Source: Corynebacterium sp. P3-F1
Lineage (GTDB): Bacteria > Actinomycetota > Actinomycetes > Mycobacteriales > Mycobacteriaceae
Direction: 5' to 3'
Assembly (NCBI RefSeq): GCF_030503635.1
Contig: NZ_CP129965.1
Coordinates: forward strand, 868,001 to 932,000
DNA length: 64,000 nucleotides
Numbering within the stretch: position 1 is the first letter of the stretch; each line of letters starts with the position of its first letter. Position numbers and translations under genes: made by a program. Shown here one piece after another: positions 1-8,099 of this stretch. The notes under the pieces were generated by a model, which did no database searches, had not been told where the DNA came from, and saw only the letters and a list, made by a program, of their open reading frames with translations.

Positions 1-303
1 TGAGCGGAGCATCTGTGCGGCGCAGTGGAATCCGGGCGCTGGGAAGACCGAGCTTCTCTACAAAGCGATGCGTATTGCCCGTCGCGGAAGAAAAGTAGAC
101 GACCAACATGGCAGATAGCTGACCTCAAAAATGAACGTGAGCAAAAAAGTGAACGTGAACGCGGCTGGCGGACTGACCTGCTATGTGGGGATGGTGCCGA
201 ACCGGTGCCCCAGAAAGGAACACCCTCCCCGGACCGCTCGCGAGTCACTCCGGCAAAACGTTAAGCTGCCAACAACGTGACGGCTTAAGCTTCTTTCGAG
301 CGG
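1..303. other. Left-edge stretch with no recognised gene
   Basis: No frame here matches a family I know. A frame open from the window edge (2-118, plus) ends at a TAG and contains [12 protein letters not shown], which resembles a P-loop, but it is too short to assign. A 9-base direct repeat, TGAACGTGA, occurs at 132-140 and 150-158. In related genomes as I remember them, nrdI would follow nrdH here on the minus strand; no NrdI-like frame is present. The stretch may be the edge of an inserted element. This is inference, and nothing here is firmly supported. Confidence 0.3.
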
Positions 304-537
304 TTACGCAGCACCCTCGGCGAGCGTGCGGATCCGGTCCGGGCGGAAACCAGACCAGTGATCCCCATCAACCTCCACAACCGGGGCCTGCAGGTAACCG
401 AGCGCCATGACGTAGTCGCGGGCGGAATCGTCCATGGAAATGTCCACGGTGGTGTACTGCAGACCTGCACGGTCGAGCGCCTTCTTCGTCGCATTGCACT
501 GGACGCAGGCCGGCTTGGTGTAAAGGGTGATCGACAT
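304..537 (-). CDS. nrdH: NrdH glutaredoxin-like protein
   Basis: Small thiol-disulfide carrier that reduces class Ib ribonucleotide reductase (NrdEF) in the cytoplasm. The 77-residue product has the CVQC redox motif at residues 11-14 near the N-terminus and the NrdH-type WSGFRPD segment at 61-67, which marks NrdH rather than ordinary glutaredoxin. I chose the ATG at 537, giving a protein beginning MSITLYTKPA; a TTG at 546 would add three residues. Two NrdR-like boxes lie about 160-205 bases upstream. nrdI and nrdE, usually directly downstream, are absent from the remaining 303 bases of the window. Confidence 0.93.
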   Translation of the reverse strand: MSITLYTKPACVQCNATKKALDRAGLQYTTVDISMDDSARDYVMALGYLQAPVVEVDGDHWSGFRPDRIRTLAEGAA

Positions 538-694
538 TGTTCTCAAGGCTCTTTTCTTCTCAGAGGATGTTCGGGGGCTAGTGAGACTTACCTGGCGGCC
601 CCAGGGGTGCCGCTAGCGCTCGAATCAACGTAAGAGTGGTGCGGCATCGAGCGATGCGCCGCGCCCGCACCCCGTCGGGGGCGAACACCTTGAA
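538..694 (-). other. Leader region of nrdH
   Basis: Sequence between the nrdH start and the nearest NrdR-like box. I see no good open frame or strong hairpin in it. It probably is the untranslated leader of nrdH. The region upstream of the boxes, 743-915, likewise shows no convincing gene. Confidence 0.35.
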
Positions 695-710
695 ACACTA
701 TACGTTGTGC
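695..710. promoter_or_regulatory. NrdR-like box 1
   Basis: ACACTATACGTTGTGC resembles the 16-base NrdR consensus (acaCWATATaTWGtgt). On the minus strand it contains TATAGT, a possible -10 for nrdH, with TTGCCA 15 bases upstream. Its centre is 32 bases from the second box. Confidence 0.6.
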
Positions 711-726
711 CAGATTATGGCAAGCG

Positions 727-742
727 ATACTATATATAGTAG
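727..742. promoter_or_regulatory. NrdR-like box 2
   Basis: ATACTATATATAGTAG is a near-palindrome matching the core of the NrdR consensus. Paired boxes about 31-32 bases apart (three helical turns) are the usual arrangement in front of ribonucleotide reductase genes, and this pair fits. Confidence 0.62.
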
Positions 743-915
743 TTACACGCATGGTATTCGCAGGATAGCCAGGGGAAATAACCTACATGTAGTTCTGCCA
801 CACGCGTTCACACACGAAGACTGGCTTACACGGGTGGAATTTCACGCGGAATAGTGTCACCCCTCCGCACCAGAACCCCGACACGGCCCCCGGTCAGTGC
901 GAGCAATGAACGCAC

Positions 916-974
916 AACGCCCCCGCCGCGAGCACACCGCATTCAATGCGTGCACCCTTTGCGACGGGGGCGTT
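916..974 (-). terminator. Hairpin downstream of rpmJ
   Basis: A perfect 10-bp stem pairs AACGCCCCCG (916-925) with CGGGGGCGTT (965-974); a small inner stem, CGCAT/ATGCG, fits in the loop. It lies 12 bases past the rpmJ stop. There is no clear T-run, so termination efficiency is uncertain. Confidence 0.45.
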
Positions 975-986
975 AGGAAACTGCGA

Positions 987-1109
987 CTAGCCCTGACGAG
1001 CCTTGAAGCGCGGATCCTTCTTGTTGATCACGTACACCTTGCCGTGGCGGCGGACAACCTGAGCGCCCGGCTTGTTCTTCAGCGACCGAAGGGACTTACG
1101 GACCTTCAT
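987..1109 (-). CDS. rpmJ: Ribosomal protein L36, zinc-free type
   Basis: Forty-residue basic component of the 50S ribosomal subunit. The product begins [15 protein letters not shown] and ends in FKARQG. It has no cysteine at all, so it is the form that lacks the Cys3His zinc site (the YkgO-like type) instead of the zinc-ribbon form. The start codon is preceded by AAAGGAG with about seven bases of spacing. It sits between nrdH and the divergent nadE, as I recall for C. glutamicum. I found no Zur-like palindrome upstream, so zinc regulation is not supported here. A zinc-binding paralogue may exist elsewhere in the genome. Confidence 0.93.
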   Translation of the reverse strand: MKVRKSLRSLKNKPGAQVVRRHGKVYVINKKDPRFKARQG

Positions 1110-1313
1110 CGGGCGCTCCTTTCTACTCGTTCGTTTTTCCGGATGCCCGCCGCGGTTTCACGGATATCCATGCAGGTGGCGGCGGTCAACCGGTTCTTTA
1201 GTCGGCGCGCCACAAGATGGCGCTGCCGTGCAACGGGTGTCAATGCTACCTGACCGGCTCCGCAGCACCAAAACGGCGGAGCTGGGGAATGCTTCCGCGC
1301 TACGATGGCGGGC

Positions 1314-2234
1314 ATGTCACTCGAGTCCGACACTACTTCTGACGCTACTTCCGGCACACCCACCGCCGCACCTACCGCACACCAGTTCGAACACCCGTCC
1401 CACGACGCGATCGGGGCCACCCAACAGGAAATCATTGCTGCTCTGGGGATCCAACCCGTCATCGCTCCCGCCGGGGAGGTCGCCCGGCGCGTGGATTTCC
1501 TCGTCGACTACTTGGAAAAGACTGGTGCGAAGGGCTACGTTCTAGGCATTTCAGGCGGCCAGGACTCGACGCTCGCGGGCAAGCTCGCGCAATTGGCAGT
1601 GGAGAAGACACGGGAACAGGGACGCGAGGCCACATTCGTCGCCGTGCGTCTCCCCCACGGCGTGCAGGCGGACGAGGACGACGCCCAGCTCGCTCTCGAC
1701 TTCATCCAGCCCGACCGTCGCGTCACCGTCGACATCGAACCAGCAACGACCGTGCTCGCTAGCCAGGTCGCCAAAGGTCTTGAACTGAACAAGCTCAGCG
1801 ACTTCAACAAGGGCAACGTCAAAGCCCGCCTGCGCATGACCGCCCAGTACGCCATCGCCGGCGAACTGGGCCTCCTGGTAGTCGGCACCGACCACGCGGC
1901 GGAGAACCTCACCGGCTTCTTCACCAAATTCGGCGACGGCGCGGCCGATCTCATCCCCCTTGCCGGACTGAACAAGCGCCAGGGCGCACAACTTCTAGCG
2001 CACCTCGAGGCGGACAAGCGCCTCTATGAGAAGGTGCCCACCGCCGACCTGGAGGAAGACCGCCCGGCACTTCCTGACGAGGAAGCACTCGGAGTCACGT
2101 ACACCCAGATCGACGACTACCTCGAGGGCACGCTTATCGACGCCTCCGCCGCCGACCGCCTCGAACACCTCTGGGCCGTCGGCCAGCATAAGCGCCACCT
2201 GTCACCCGGCCCCGCCGAGACCTGGTGGCGCTAG
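1314..2234 (+). CDS. nadE: NH3-dependent NAD+ synthetase
   Basis: Converts deamido-NAD+ to NAD+ using ATP and ammonia, the last step of NAD synthesis. The 306-residue protein carries the PPi-ATPase loop SGGQDST at residues 80-86 and family-typical segments such as [19 protein letters not shown]. No glutaminase domain is present, so ammonia is the nitrogen donor. The start at 1314 is chosen because TACGAT lies seven bases upstream with no ribosome-binding site, which fits a leaderless message; an ATG at 1305 would overlap that -10. About 28 Ser/Thr/Pro-rich N-terminal residues precede the conserved part. The stop overlaps the convergent kinase gene by four bases. Confidence 0.95.
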   Translation: MSLESDTTSDATSGTPTAAPTAHQFEHPSHDAIGATQQEIIAALGIQPVIAPAGEVARRVDFLVDYLEKTGAKGYVLGISGGQDSTLAGKLAQLAVEKTREQGREATFVAVRLPHGVQADEDDAQLALDFIQPDRRVTVDIEPATTVLASQVAKGLELNKLSDFNKGNVKARLRMTAQYAIAGELGLLVVGTDHAAENLTGFFTKFGDGAADLIPLAGLNKRQGAQLLAHLEADKRLYEKVPTADLEEDRPALPDEEALGVTYTQIDDYLEGTLIDASAADRLEHLWAVGQHKRHLSPGPAETWWR

Positions 2235-3034
2235 CGGACGAGCCGCAGCGTTTCCTCCGCCGCCCGCACCAGCGCTGAACCGTAGCTCGGACCATGGGTA
2301 TAGGCGTGGACTGCGAGCGGGTGGAGCTGGTGGATCGGAATACGCCGCTCCCAGTCCCCGCCAAATGCATTGCCGAGAGCGCCACCGGCGGCTAGGTAGC
2401 CCTCGATAATTGCGCTCAAATGCGGCGCTCCAAAGAGCTCGAGCATGGCGATGTCCGTCAGCGGGTGACCTCCGTGCGCCGCCGGGTCGATAAACCGCGG
2501 TCCGGTCGATGAGAACAACAGGTTGCCAGCCCACAAGTCGCCGTGGATACGTGCGAGCGGTGCGTTTTCATCCTCGTCGAGCAGCGCATTACAGGCCCGT
2601 TTGACCGTTTCAAGACCGCCCGCGTCCACATTCCCCCTGCGGTTGGCTTTCTCTGCGAAAGGCAGCACACGCTGTGCCGTGTAGAACTCCGCCCACCGCT
2701 CTACCGGCCTGCACTCTTGCTGCGCGCGGCCGATGAAATTGGGGCCGTCCCAGCCGTCGGCTGGAGCACCGAACGCATCGGCGCCCATCGCGTGGATCGC
2801 GGCAAGCTCGCGCCCTGCTTCACGTGCGGCATCGGCAGTCGGACGGGCGCTGTCGACGCGCTCGATGGTGACGGTGTTCGCGCCCTCATCCAACTCGATG
2901 ACCTCGACCACGGCGGCGGATCCCTCTCGTAGCCACCGAAGGTACGCGGCTTCCGCCGCGGCCGCACCGGGCGCACTGCCCTGCTTCACAAAGACATCGC
3001 CTGCAGCAAAGGCCTCATCGCGTGCGTTCGACAT
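2231..3034 (-). CDS. Fructosamine kinase family protein
   Basis: Member of the fructosamine/ketosamine-3-kinase family, which phosphorylates sugar adducts on proteins or small amines so that they fall off (deglycation). The 267-residue protein has the aminoglycoside-kinase-like catalytic loop HGDLWAGN at residues 164-171 and the metal-binding FIDPAAHGG at about 181-189. The start is preceded by GAGGGAATCG. Its first 20 bases overlap the end of the alkyltransferase gene, so the two are translated from one message. The substrate is not known from sequence. It could act on ribosamines or another ketosamine instead of fructosamine. Confidence 0.85.
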   Translation of the reverse strand: MSNARDEAFAAGDVFVKQGSAPGAAAAEAAYLRWLREGSAAVVEVIELDEGANTVTIERVDSARPTADAAREAGRELAAIHAMGADAFGAPADGWDGPNFIGRAQQECRPVERWAEFYTAQRVLPFAEKANRRGNVDAGGLETVKRACNALLDEDENAPLARIHGDLWAGNLLFSSTGPRFIDPAAHGGHPLTDIAMLELFGAPHLSAIIEGYLAAGGALGNAFGGDWERRIPIHQLHPLAVHAYTHGPSYGSALVRAAEETLRLVR

Positions 3035-3506
3035 CGATTCCCTCTAATCCGAGCAAGAAACGCTTCATCTCGGAGCCGCCGCGGTATCCGCCGAGTTCAC
3101 CGTCCACGCGCAGCACGCGGTGGCATGGCACGAGCAGCGGCAACGGATTATTCGCGCAAGCGCCGCCCACAGCGCGAACGGCTTTCGGGTTGCCCACTTT
3201 TTTCGCCAACTCGCGGTAGGTCGTGGTCTGGCCGTACGGCACTCGGGCCAGCTCGCGCAGCACTTCCTCCCGGAAGCCGGTGGCGAAACGGAAGTCCAAC
3301 GGCACAGTGAATTCGCGGCGCTGCCCCGAGAAATATTCGGACAGTTGGGCCGCTGCCAACGGCACGACCGCCTCTGCGCCGATCTTCTCCCGCTCTGCGT
3401 CGATGTCGTCGGACTCGAAGAGCACCTTCGCCACCCCCGCCGGCGACACAACCACACCGATCCGGCCGATCGGCGAATCAATCTCGTGGAACTGAAGCTC
3501 ATCCAT
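3015..3506 (-). CDS. ogt: Methylated-DNA-protein cysteine methyltransferase
   Basis: Suicide DNA-repair protein that transfers the alkyl group from O6-alkylguanine to its own cysteine. The 163-residue protein has the active-site PCHRV with Cys128, the preceding helix-turn-helix region (YGQTTTYRELAKKVGNPKAVRAVG), and the C-terminal GGYRGG. It lacks the Ada regulatory domain. The start at 3506 is chosen because a longer frame reads back through the tRNA-Ala gene, and because TATCTT seven bases upstream of the ATG fits a leaderless promoter. It overlaps the kinase gene downstream. Confidence 0.93.
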   Translation of the reverse strand: MDELQFHEIDSPIGRIGVVVSPAGVAKVLFESDDIDAEREKIGAEAVVPLAAAQLSEYFSGQRREFTVPLDFRFATGFREEVLRELARVPYGQTTTYRELAKKVGNPKAVRAVGGACANNPLPLLVPCHRVLRVDGELGGYRGGSEMKRFLLGLEGIDVERTR

Positions 3507-3550
3507 GCACCCCAAGATAGCGCCGCCTGCGGTGTGCGTGCAGCGAAGAA

Positions 3551-3577
3551 CCCCGCGACCTGTGACAGATCGCGGGG
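3551..3577 (-). terminator. Terminator of tRNA-Ala
   Basis: An 8-bp inverted repeat (CCCCGCGA / TCGCGGGG) seven bases past the tRNA-Ala CCA end, followed on the minus strand by TTCTTCG. It also forms the upstream region of the alkyltransferase gene. Confidence 0.6.
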
Positions 3578-3583
3578 TGAAAG

Positions 3584-3659
3584 TGGTGGAGCTAACGGGA
3601 TTCGAACCCGTGACCCCCACACTGCCAGTGTGGTGCGCTACCAGCTGCGCCATAGCCCC
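3584..3659 (-). tRNA. tRNA-Ala (GGC)
   Basis: Full cloverleaf on the minus strand. The seven-bp acceptor stem GGGGCTA/TAGCTCC has one G-T pair. The anticodon loop CTGGCAG reads GGC, and the T-loop TTCGAAT is present. CCA is encoded (3584-3586). A terminator follows. Confidence 0.96.
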
Positions 3660-3771
3660 ATTACTGCGGCGGATCTAGCCTCTGCTGTTCAAGCAGCAGC
3701 GCCCGCCGAGCGACTTTGATAAATATACACCGGCGTGCGGGCGAGACCCAAATCGCCCGCTGCCAGCGTAT

Positions 3772-4536
3772 TTAGCTAGCCAGGAGGTCGTCGATCCAGT
3801 TCTCGAGGGGGTTAGACTCGACATCCTTGCCGTCGACAAGCACGCGCGGGGAGGACAGCTCGCCGGTCTTGTCCTCCAAGTCCTGCTCGTTTGCCACGCC
3901 GACTTCTTTGGCCTTCTCCTCATAATCGCCGTTGCGGATAGCCTCAACTGCATCCTTGGACGCACCGAAGTCCTTCGCCATGTCGGCCAGCGTGTTCGCG
4001 TCAGCGCTGCCGTACAGGCTTTGCTGCTGCTCGAGGAGAGCCTTGCGCAGATTCCAGTAGGCCTCAGTCTCGCCCTTCTCGGCGAGCGCGAGCACCGCTG
4101 CGAGCGTGTGGGTGGAATGGCCCGGGTTGTACTGCCCGCCCGTTCCGTCGAGGAAGATCATCGGGTGGATCTTCACCGTGAGCTCACCGGACTTGATCTT
4201 GTCCAGCATTTTGTCGTCGGTCTTCTCAGCCAGTTCCGCGCAGTAGTGGCAGGAGAAATCCTCGTAGAGGGCTGCTTCCTTCGCACCGTCCGCGCCCTCG
4301 CCGCTCAGCGTGAAGGTATTGTCGGTGAATTCCATGTTCACGCCGTCGACGTTTTGGATCTTCTCTGCCTGACGGTCGGACTGCGCACCGCGGCCGTTGT
4401 ACACGATCAGGCCAATCACCAGCGCGCCAATGAGCAACAGGGCGAGAAGCACCCACAAGAAGCCCTTGCTACCGCCGGTGTTCGGGTTGACCACCTTCGT
4501 GGAGCCCTTTGTCGTTTTCGGCTTGGAGGAAGCCAA
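3772..4536 (-). CDS. Membrane-anchored DsbA-family thioredoxin-fold protein
   Basis: Likely extracytoplasmic thiol oxidoreductase. The 254-residue protein has a basic N-terminus, one transmembrane segment at about 26-47, and a DsbA/thioredoxin-4 domain with CHYC at residues 96-99 (context EDFSCHYCA). A cis-Pro-like SSPRVLVDG lies near residue 228. The topology places the CXXC outside the membrane. The gene lies 60 bases downstream of a DoxX/MauE-like membrane gene with its own Cys pair, so the two probably form an electron-exchange couple. The start has AAGGTGATG upstream. Which proteins it oxidises cannot be told from sequence. Confidence 0.85.
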   Translation of the reverse strand: MASSKPKTTKGSTKVVNPNTGGSKGFLWVLLALLLIGALVIGLIVYNGRGAQSDRQAEKIQNVDGVNMEFTDNTFTLSGEGADGAKEAALYEDFSCHYCAELAEKTDDKMLDKIKSGELTVKIHPMIFLDGTGGQYNPGHSTHTLAAVLALAEKGETEAYWNLRKALLEQQQSLYGSADANTLADMAKDFGASKDAVEAIRNGDYEEKAKEVGVANEQDLEDKTGELSSPRVLVDGKDVESNPLENWIDDLLAS

Positions 4537-4596
4537 AGTTCATCACCTTCTGTGTGTTGAGATGTTGTTGAGGTCGAACTGTTTCACCGCGAAATA

Positions 4597-5109
4597 TTAC
4601 GGGTACAGCGCGAATTTCTTAAACGGCCGGTAAATCATGAATAGCGTTACGGCGATCAGGCCGATGTCGCGGGCAATAGCCCACAACAAGTCGCCGGCGT
4701 TGCTGTCGGGTTGGGGCCCGAAACAGCCGCAGTCGAGCTGCAGTCCCCGGTGGTGAGCGGAGCTCAGGCCGATGATAAACAGGACGAGTACGCCGAACGA
4801 CACCCACCCTGCTGGGCGGATCTTGATGCCCAGCAGCAGTATCAGCCCGCCGGCGATTTCCGCCGGGCCGATGATGTTGGCGAGCAGACTGGACCAGTAC
4901 GGCGTGAAAATCTCGTACGCTTCGATGCTCTGCGTCACGGTCATGTGGTTGCCCAGCTTCGTCGAACCCGAGTAGATCCACATCAGAGCCAGGCCGAAGC
5001 GCGCGAGAGCAGAGAGAGCGTCGAGCATGAATTCGCTTCTCGACGTCTCCCCCGCCCCCCGTTCCACCTGCCCCTCCTCGGGGACTTCCAGCGGTTGGGC
5101 CTCGGCCAT
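4597..5109 (-). CDS. DoxX/MauE-family membrane protein with CGCFG motif
   Basis: Predicted four-helix membrane protein of 170 residues, with hydrophobic segments at about 30-48, 70-93, 98-117 and 138-160. Between the third and fourth helices it carries CGCFG (Cys127, Cys129), a motif of MauE-type proteins that accompany thiol redox partners. I chose the ATG at 5109 because AGGACGTGCAG precedes it; the open frame continues back to 5199. It is the upstream gene of a pair with the DsbA-like gene. A role in passing electrons between the membrane pool and the DsbA-like partner is inference. Confidence 0.8.
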   Translation of the reverse strand: MAEAQPLEVPEEGQVERGAGETSRSEFMLDALSALARFGLALMWIYSGSTKLGNHMTVTQSIEAYEIFTPYWSSLLANIIGPAEIAGGLILLLGIKIRPAGWVSFGVLVLFIIGLSSAHHRGLQLDCGCFGPQPDSNAGDLLWAIARDIGLIAVTLFMIYRPFKKFALYP

Positions 5110-5239
5110 CTGCACGTCCTGCTTGGTTGTCACCTCAATGACATTAGCCCATGAGCGAGACACCGAGGAAGATCCCCGCAGTGAGGCTTGCATCACCACA
5201 CTGAGGGGATCACCGGTTCGCCCTCAATTTTTCCAGGGC

Positions 5240-6898
5240 CTACTCACCGAGCACTGCGCGGACGACGTCCTGCGCTTCTTGCTGCACCTGCTCCAGGTGT
5301 TCCTGCCCCTTGAATGACTCAGCGTAGATCTTGTACTTGTCCTCCGTGCCGGACGGGCGGGCGGCGAACCAGGCGTTGTCGGTGGTGACCTTCAGCCCGC
5401 CGATGGCGGCTCCGTTGCCGGGGGCCTCGGTAAGCTTCGCGGTGATCTCGTCGCCGGCGAGAGTGGTGGCCTCCACTTGGTCCGGGGAGAGCTTCTTCAA
5501 CGTCGCTTTCTGTTCGCGGTTCGCCTCGGCGTCGGTACGGGCGTAAACAGGCGCGCCGAATTCGGCCTCGAGCTCCGCGTAGCGTTGGGACGGGGTCTTG
5601 CCCGTCACTGCAGTGATCTCGGACGCGAGCAGGTCCATGATCAGACCGTCCTTGTCCGTCGACCACACTGTCCCGTCCTTGCGCAGGAAGGAGGCTCCAG
5701 CGGATTCTTCGCCGCCGAAGCCGACGGTGCCGTCGATAAGCCCCGGCACGAACCACTTGAAGCCGACGGGAACCTCGACGAGCTCGCGGCCCAGCGAGGC
5801 GACCACCCGGTCGATCATCGAGGACGACACCAGCGTCTTGCCCACGGCGGTGTCCTCGCCCCAGCCCTCGCGGTGGGAGAACAGGTACTCGATTGCCACC
5901 GCGAGGTAGTGATTCGGGTTCATCAGGCCCGCGTCCGGTGTGACAATGCCGTGGCGGTCCGCGTCCGCGTCGTTTCCTGTGGCGATGTCGTACTTGTCGC
6001 GGTTGGCCACCAGGCTCGCCATGGAATTAGGCGACGAGCAGTCCATGCGGATCTTGCCGTCGGTGTCCAGCGTCATGAACCGCCACGTCGCGTCCACCTC
6101 CGGGTTCACCACGGTGAGGTTGAGGTTGTGAGCCTCAGCGATCGCTCCCCAGTAGTCCACACTCGCCCCGCCCATCGGGTCGGCGCCGATCCCCAAACCA
6201 GACTCGCGGATCGCATCGATGTCCACCACGTTCGGCAGGTCCGCCACATAGTTGTCCATGAACGGGTGCCTTCCGGCGCGCTCGTCCAGCACCCCGCTGA
6301 CCGGCGTGCGCGCCACGCCGTCGAGCCCCTTGGCCAGGTAGTCGTTCGCGCGAGCGGCGATCCAGTCGGTCGCGTCCGTGTCCGCCGGGCCGCCCGACGG
6401 CGGGTTGTACTTGAAGCCGCCGTCGCGCGGCGGGTTGTGGGACGGGGTGATCACGATGCCGTCGGCGCGCTTCGGGTCGGTGCCCGTCACACCGCCGGCC
6501 AGCTTCGCGTTGTGCGCCAGGATCGCGTGCGAGACGGCGGGGGTCGGGGTGTAGCGCCCCGCGGCGTCGACAAGCACTTCGATGCCGTTAGCGATGAGGA
6601 CCTCAAGCGCGGAGACCATCGCCGGCTCGCTCAACGCGTGCGTGTCGCGGCCGATGTAGACGGGGCCGCCGATGTTGTTCTCGCGGCGGTAATCCACAAT
6701 CGCCTGCGTCGTCGCCCAGATGTGCTGCTCGTTGAACGCGTTGTCCAGGCTCGACCCTCGGTGACCGGAGGTGCCGAAGGCCACCTGCTGGTCCGGGTCT
6801 GCGGCGTCGATGTCTCGCGTGTAGTAGGCGGTGACTACCTCCGCGATATCGATGAGATCCTCCGGAAGTGCTTGTTGGCCGGCTCTCGTGTGCGCCAT
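5240..6898 (-). CDS. pgm: Phosphoglucomutase (alpha-D-glucose phosphate-specific)
   Basis: Interconverts glucose 1-phosphate and glucose 6-phosphate, linking glycolysis with glycogen, trehalose and cell-envelope sugar nucleotides. The 552-residue protein has FGTSGHRG near residues 41-48, the phosphoserine loop TPSHNPP at 151-157 (Ser153), a metal-binding DADADRHG segment, the sugar-binding GGEESAGAS, and the C-terminal phosphate-binding [10 protein letters not shown]. The length is typical of the bacterial Pgm group. AAGGAG lies eight bases before the start. The gene is transcribed away from the crcB pair. Confidence 0.96.
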   Translation of the reverse strand: MAHTRAGQQALPEDLIDIAEVVTAYYTRDIDAADPDQQVAFGTSGHRGSSLDNAFNEQHIWATTQAIVDYRRENNIGGPVYIGRDTHALSEPAMVSALEVLIANGIEVLVDAAGRYTPTPAVSHAILAHNAKLAGGVTGTDPKRADGIVITPSHNPPRDGGFKYNPPSGGPADTDATDWIAARANDYLAKGLDGVARTPVSGVLDERAGRHPFMDNYVADLPNVVDIDAIRESGLGIGADPMGGASVDYWGAIAEAHNLNLTVVNPEVDATWRFMTLDTDGKIRMDCSSPNSMASLVANRDKYDIATGNDADADRHGIVTPDAGLMNPNHYLAVAIEYLFSHREGWGEDTAVGKTLVSSSMIDRVVASLGRELVEVPVGFKWFVPGLIDGTVGFGGEESAGASFLRKDGTVWSTDKDGLIMDLLASEITAVTGKTPSQRYAELEAEFGAPVYARTDAEANREQKATLKKLSPDQVEATTLAGDEITAKLTEAPGNGAAIGGLKVTTDNAWFAARPSGTEDKYKIYAESFKGQEHLEQVQQEAQDVVRAVLGE

Positions 6899-7027
6899 AG
6901 TTGCTCCTTAGATGCTTCCTTGTGCGTCGGTGCTGTCCCTGTACCTCCCATCTTCCCCCGGTTTCCGCTCCTCCGCCACGATCCGGGCCGTTGCCCGCAC
7001 GAACGGGGCGTGCGTTACCGTTGAAAT

Positions 7028-7390
7028 GTGGTTGACGCAGCACTCAAGGAAGGCCTCGCGATCGGGTTCGGCGCATCCTTCGGCGCCCTCGCCCGCTTTG
7101 CCTTCACACCGCTGATGGCTCCCGAGCCGCCCGCCGAAATCATCATCATCTTCGTGATCAACTTCATCGGCTGCTTCCTCATGGGGCGCTTCGACCCGGG
7201 CCCGTTCTTCGGGCGTGGCATGATCGGCGGCTTCACCACATTCTCCGCTGTATCGTTCTTGGCCATGCAATCCAGCGCTTTGATCGCGCTGCTCTTCATG
7301 GGCGGGACCATGATCATCGGGCTCGCGGCATGGGAGCTGGGCAACGCTTTGCGGCACCGACGCGCCCGCCCCGCGGAGGTGACTCCATGA
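7028..7390 (+). CDS. crcB: Fluoride channel CrcB/Fluc, first subunit
   Basis: Small four-helix membrane protein (120 residues) that exports fluoride passively as a dimer. The conserved Asn lies in FVINFIG (Asn45), and the pore segment GGFTTFSAVS is at 67-76. The start is a GTG with TACCGT six bases upstream and no ribosome-binding site, so it is probably leaderless. That also leaves no room for a fluoride riboswitch in the transcript. It overlaps the second crcB by four bases (ATGA), so two different subunits are made together, as in Gram-positive bacteria with heterodimeric Fluc. Confidence 0.92.
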   Translation: MVDAALKEGLAIGFGASFGALARFAFTPLMAPEPPAEIIIIFVINFIGCFLMGRFDPGPFFGRGMIGGFTTFSAVSFLAMQSSALIALLFMGGTMIIGLAAWELGNALRHRRARPAEVTP

Positions 7391-7839
7391 CCGACCTGAC
7401 ACCCCGTACTCCCCAATTCCAGGGCCCCGACGGTGTTGTCGGCTCCCACCTGCTTGAAGCCCTGAGCACCGGCGATGGTGCGCGCACCGTCTTCCTGCTG
7501 TTTGTCCTCGTCGGCTTCGGCGCATTCCTCGGCGGACTAGCCCGCTGGGCGCTGAGCGTCGCACTGCCCGGAACCGTGGGCACATTCGCCGCGAACATGG
7601 TCGGCTCCGCCGTCCTCGGATTCTCCGCCGCCATGCCGGTGATGTGGCCGGCGTTCCTCGGCGCCGGATTCGGCGGTGCCGTGTCCACCCTGTCCACGAT
7701 GGCAAAAGAAATGGGCGGCATGGTGGCGCAGAAGCAGTGGTGGCCGCTCACCCGCTATGTCCTGCTCACCTGCGCCCTCGGTGTCGCCTCGGCGTGGTTC
7801 GGGTTGCGGTACGGGCTGCGGGTGATCCCGCCGTTCTAG
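7387..7839 (+). CDS. crcB: Fluoride channel CrcB/Fluc, second subunit
   Basis: Second member of the overlapping pair, 150 residues and four predicted helices. It has FLGGLARW at about 47-54, the conserved Asn in FAANMVGSAVLG (Asn70), and GGAVSTLST at 96-104. A hydrophilic N-terminus of about 32 residues precedes the first helix, longer than in the first subunit. The start ATG overlaps the stop of the upstream gene, so translation is probably coupled. The pair likely assembles as an antiparallel heterodimer; this is known for Fluc proteins and inferred here. Confidence 0.92.
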   Translation: MTDLTPRTPQFQGPDGVVGSHLLEALSTGDGARTVFLLFVLVGFGAFLGGLARWALSVALPGTVGTFAANMVGSAVLGFSAAMPVMWPAFLGAGFGGAVSTLSTMAKEMGGMVAQKQWWPLTRYVLLTCALGVASAWFGLRYGLRVIPPF

Positions 7840-7888
7840 GCCGCACCCGGGGCGCCCCCGATCAGGCCCAGCTCGTTCAGGACCCAGC

Positions 7889-8050
7889 TCACTCCGCGAT
7901 CGCGTCCAGCGGCGGTGTTTTCGCCGCGCGCTGCGCCGGCCACAAGGCCGCCACGACACCGACGAGAACCGAGCCGGCGAGCATCACCGCGATCATCGTC
8001 CACGGGTAGGCGATATTCTTCAGCCCCTTATCGGCGAGCACAGTCAGGAA
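7889..8050 (-). pseudogene. C-terminal piece of a decayed FtsX/MacB-type ABC permease
   Basis: On the minus strand the frame reads a last transmembrane helix and the family-typical ending GSVLVGVVAALWPAQRAA, then LDAIAE and a stop at 7889-7891. It is cut at its upstream end by the IS3-family element and continues in the same frame in the piece beginning at 9354. Not a working gene. Confidence 0.85.
8047..8050. repeat. Target-site duplication, left copy
   Basis: GGAA lies directly before the left inverted repeat and is repeated at 9354-9357 directly after the right one. A 4-base duplication is within the IS3-family range and shows a single insertion event. Confidence 0.75.
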
Positions 8051-8099
8051 TGAAGTGTCCTGGGTTTAGTTCCGATCGTTTCTAGAGGAGGATTGGACC

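Noticed and set aside
636..854. 72-codon frame upstream of nrdH
   Set aside because: It spans both NrdR-like boxes, has no ribosome-binding site and no family resemblance.
3507..3653. N-terminal extension of the alkyltransferase gene containing AHHTGSVGVTGSNPVSS
   Set aside because: This is a translated tRNA-Ala gene; the true protein begins at 3506.
5477..7024. 515-codon plus-strand frame opposite pgm
   Set aside because: Shadow of pgm; no domain, and it runs through the pgm start region.
6899..7027. Fluoride riboswitch upstream of the crcB pair
   Set aside because: No crcB-motif-like structure is visible, and the start appears to be leaderless.
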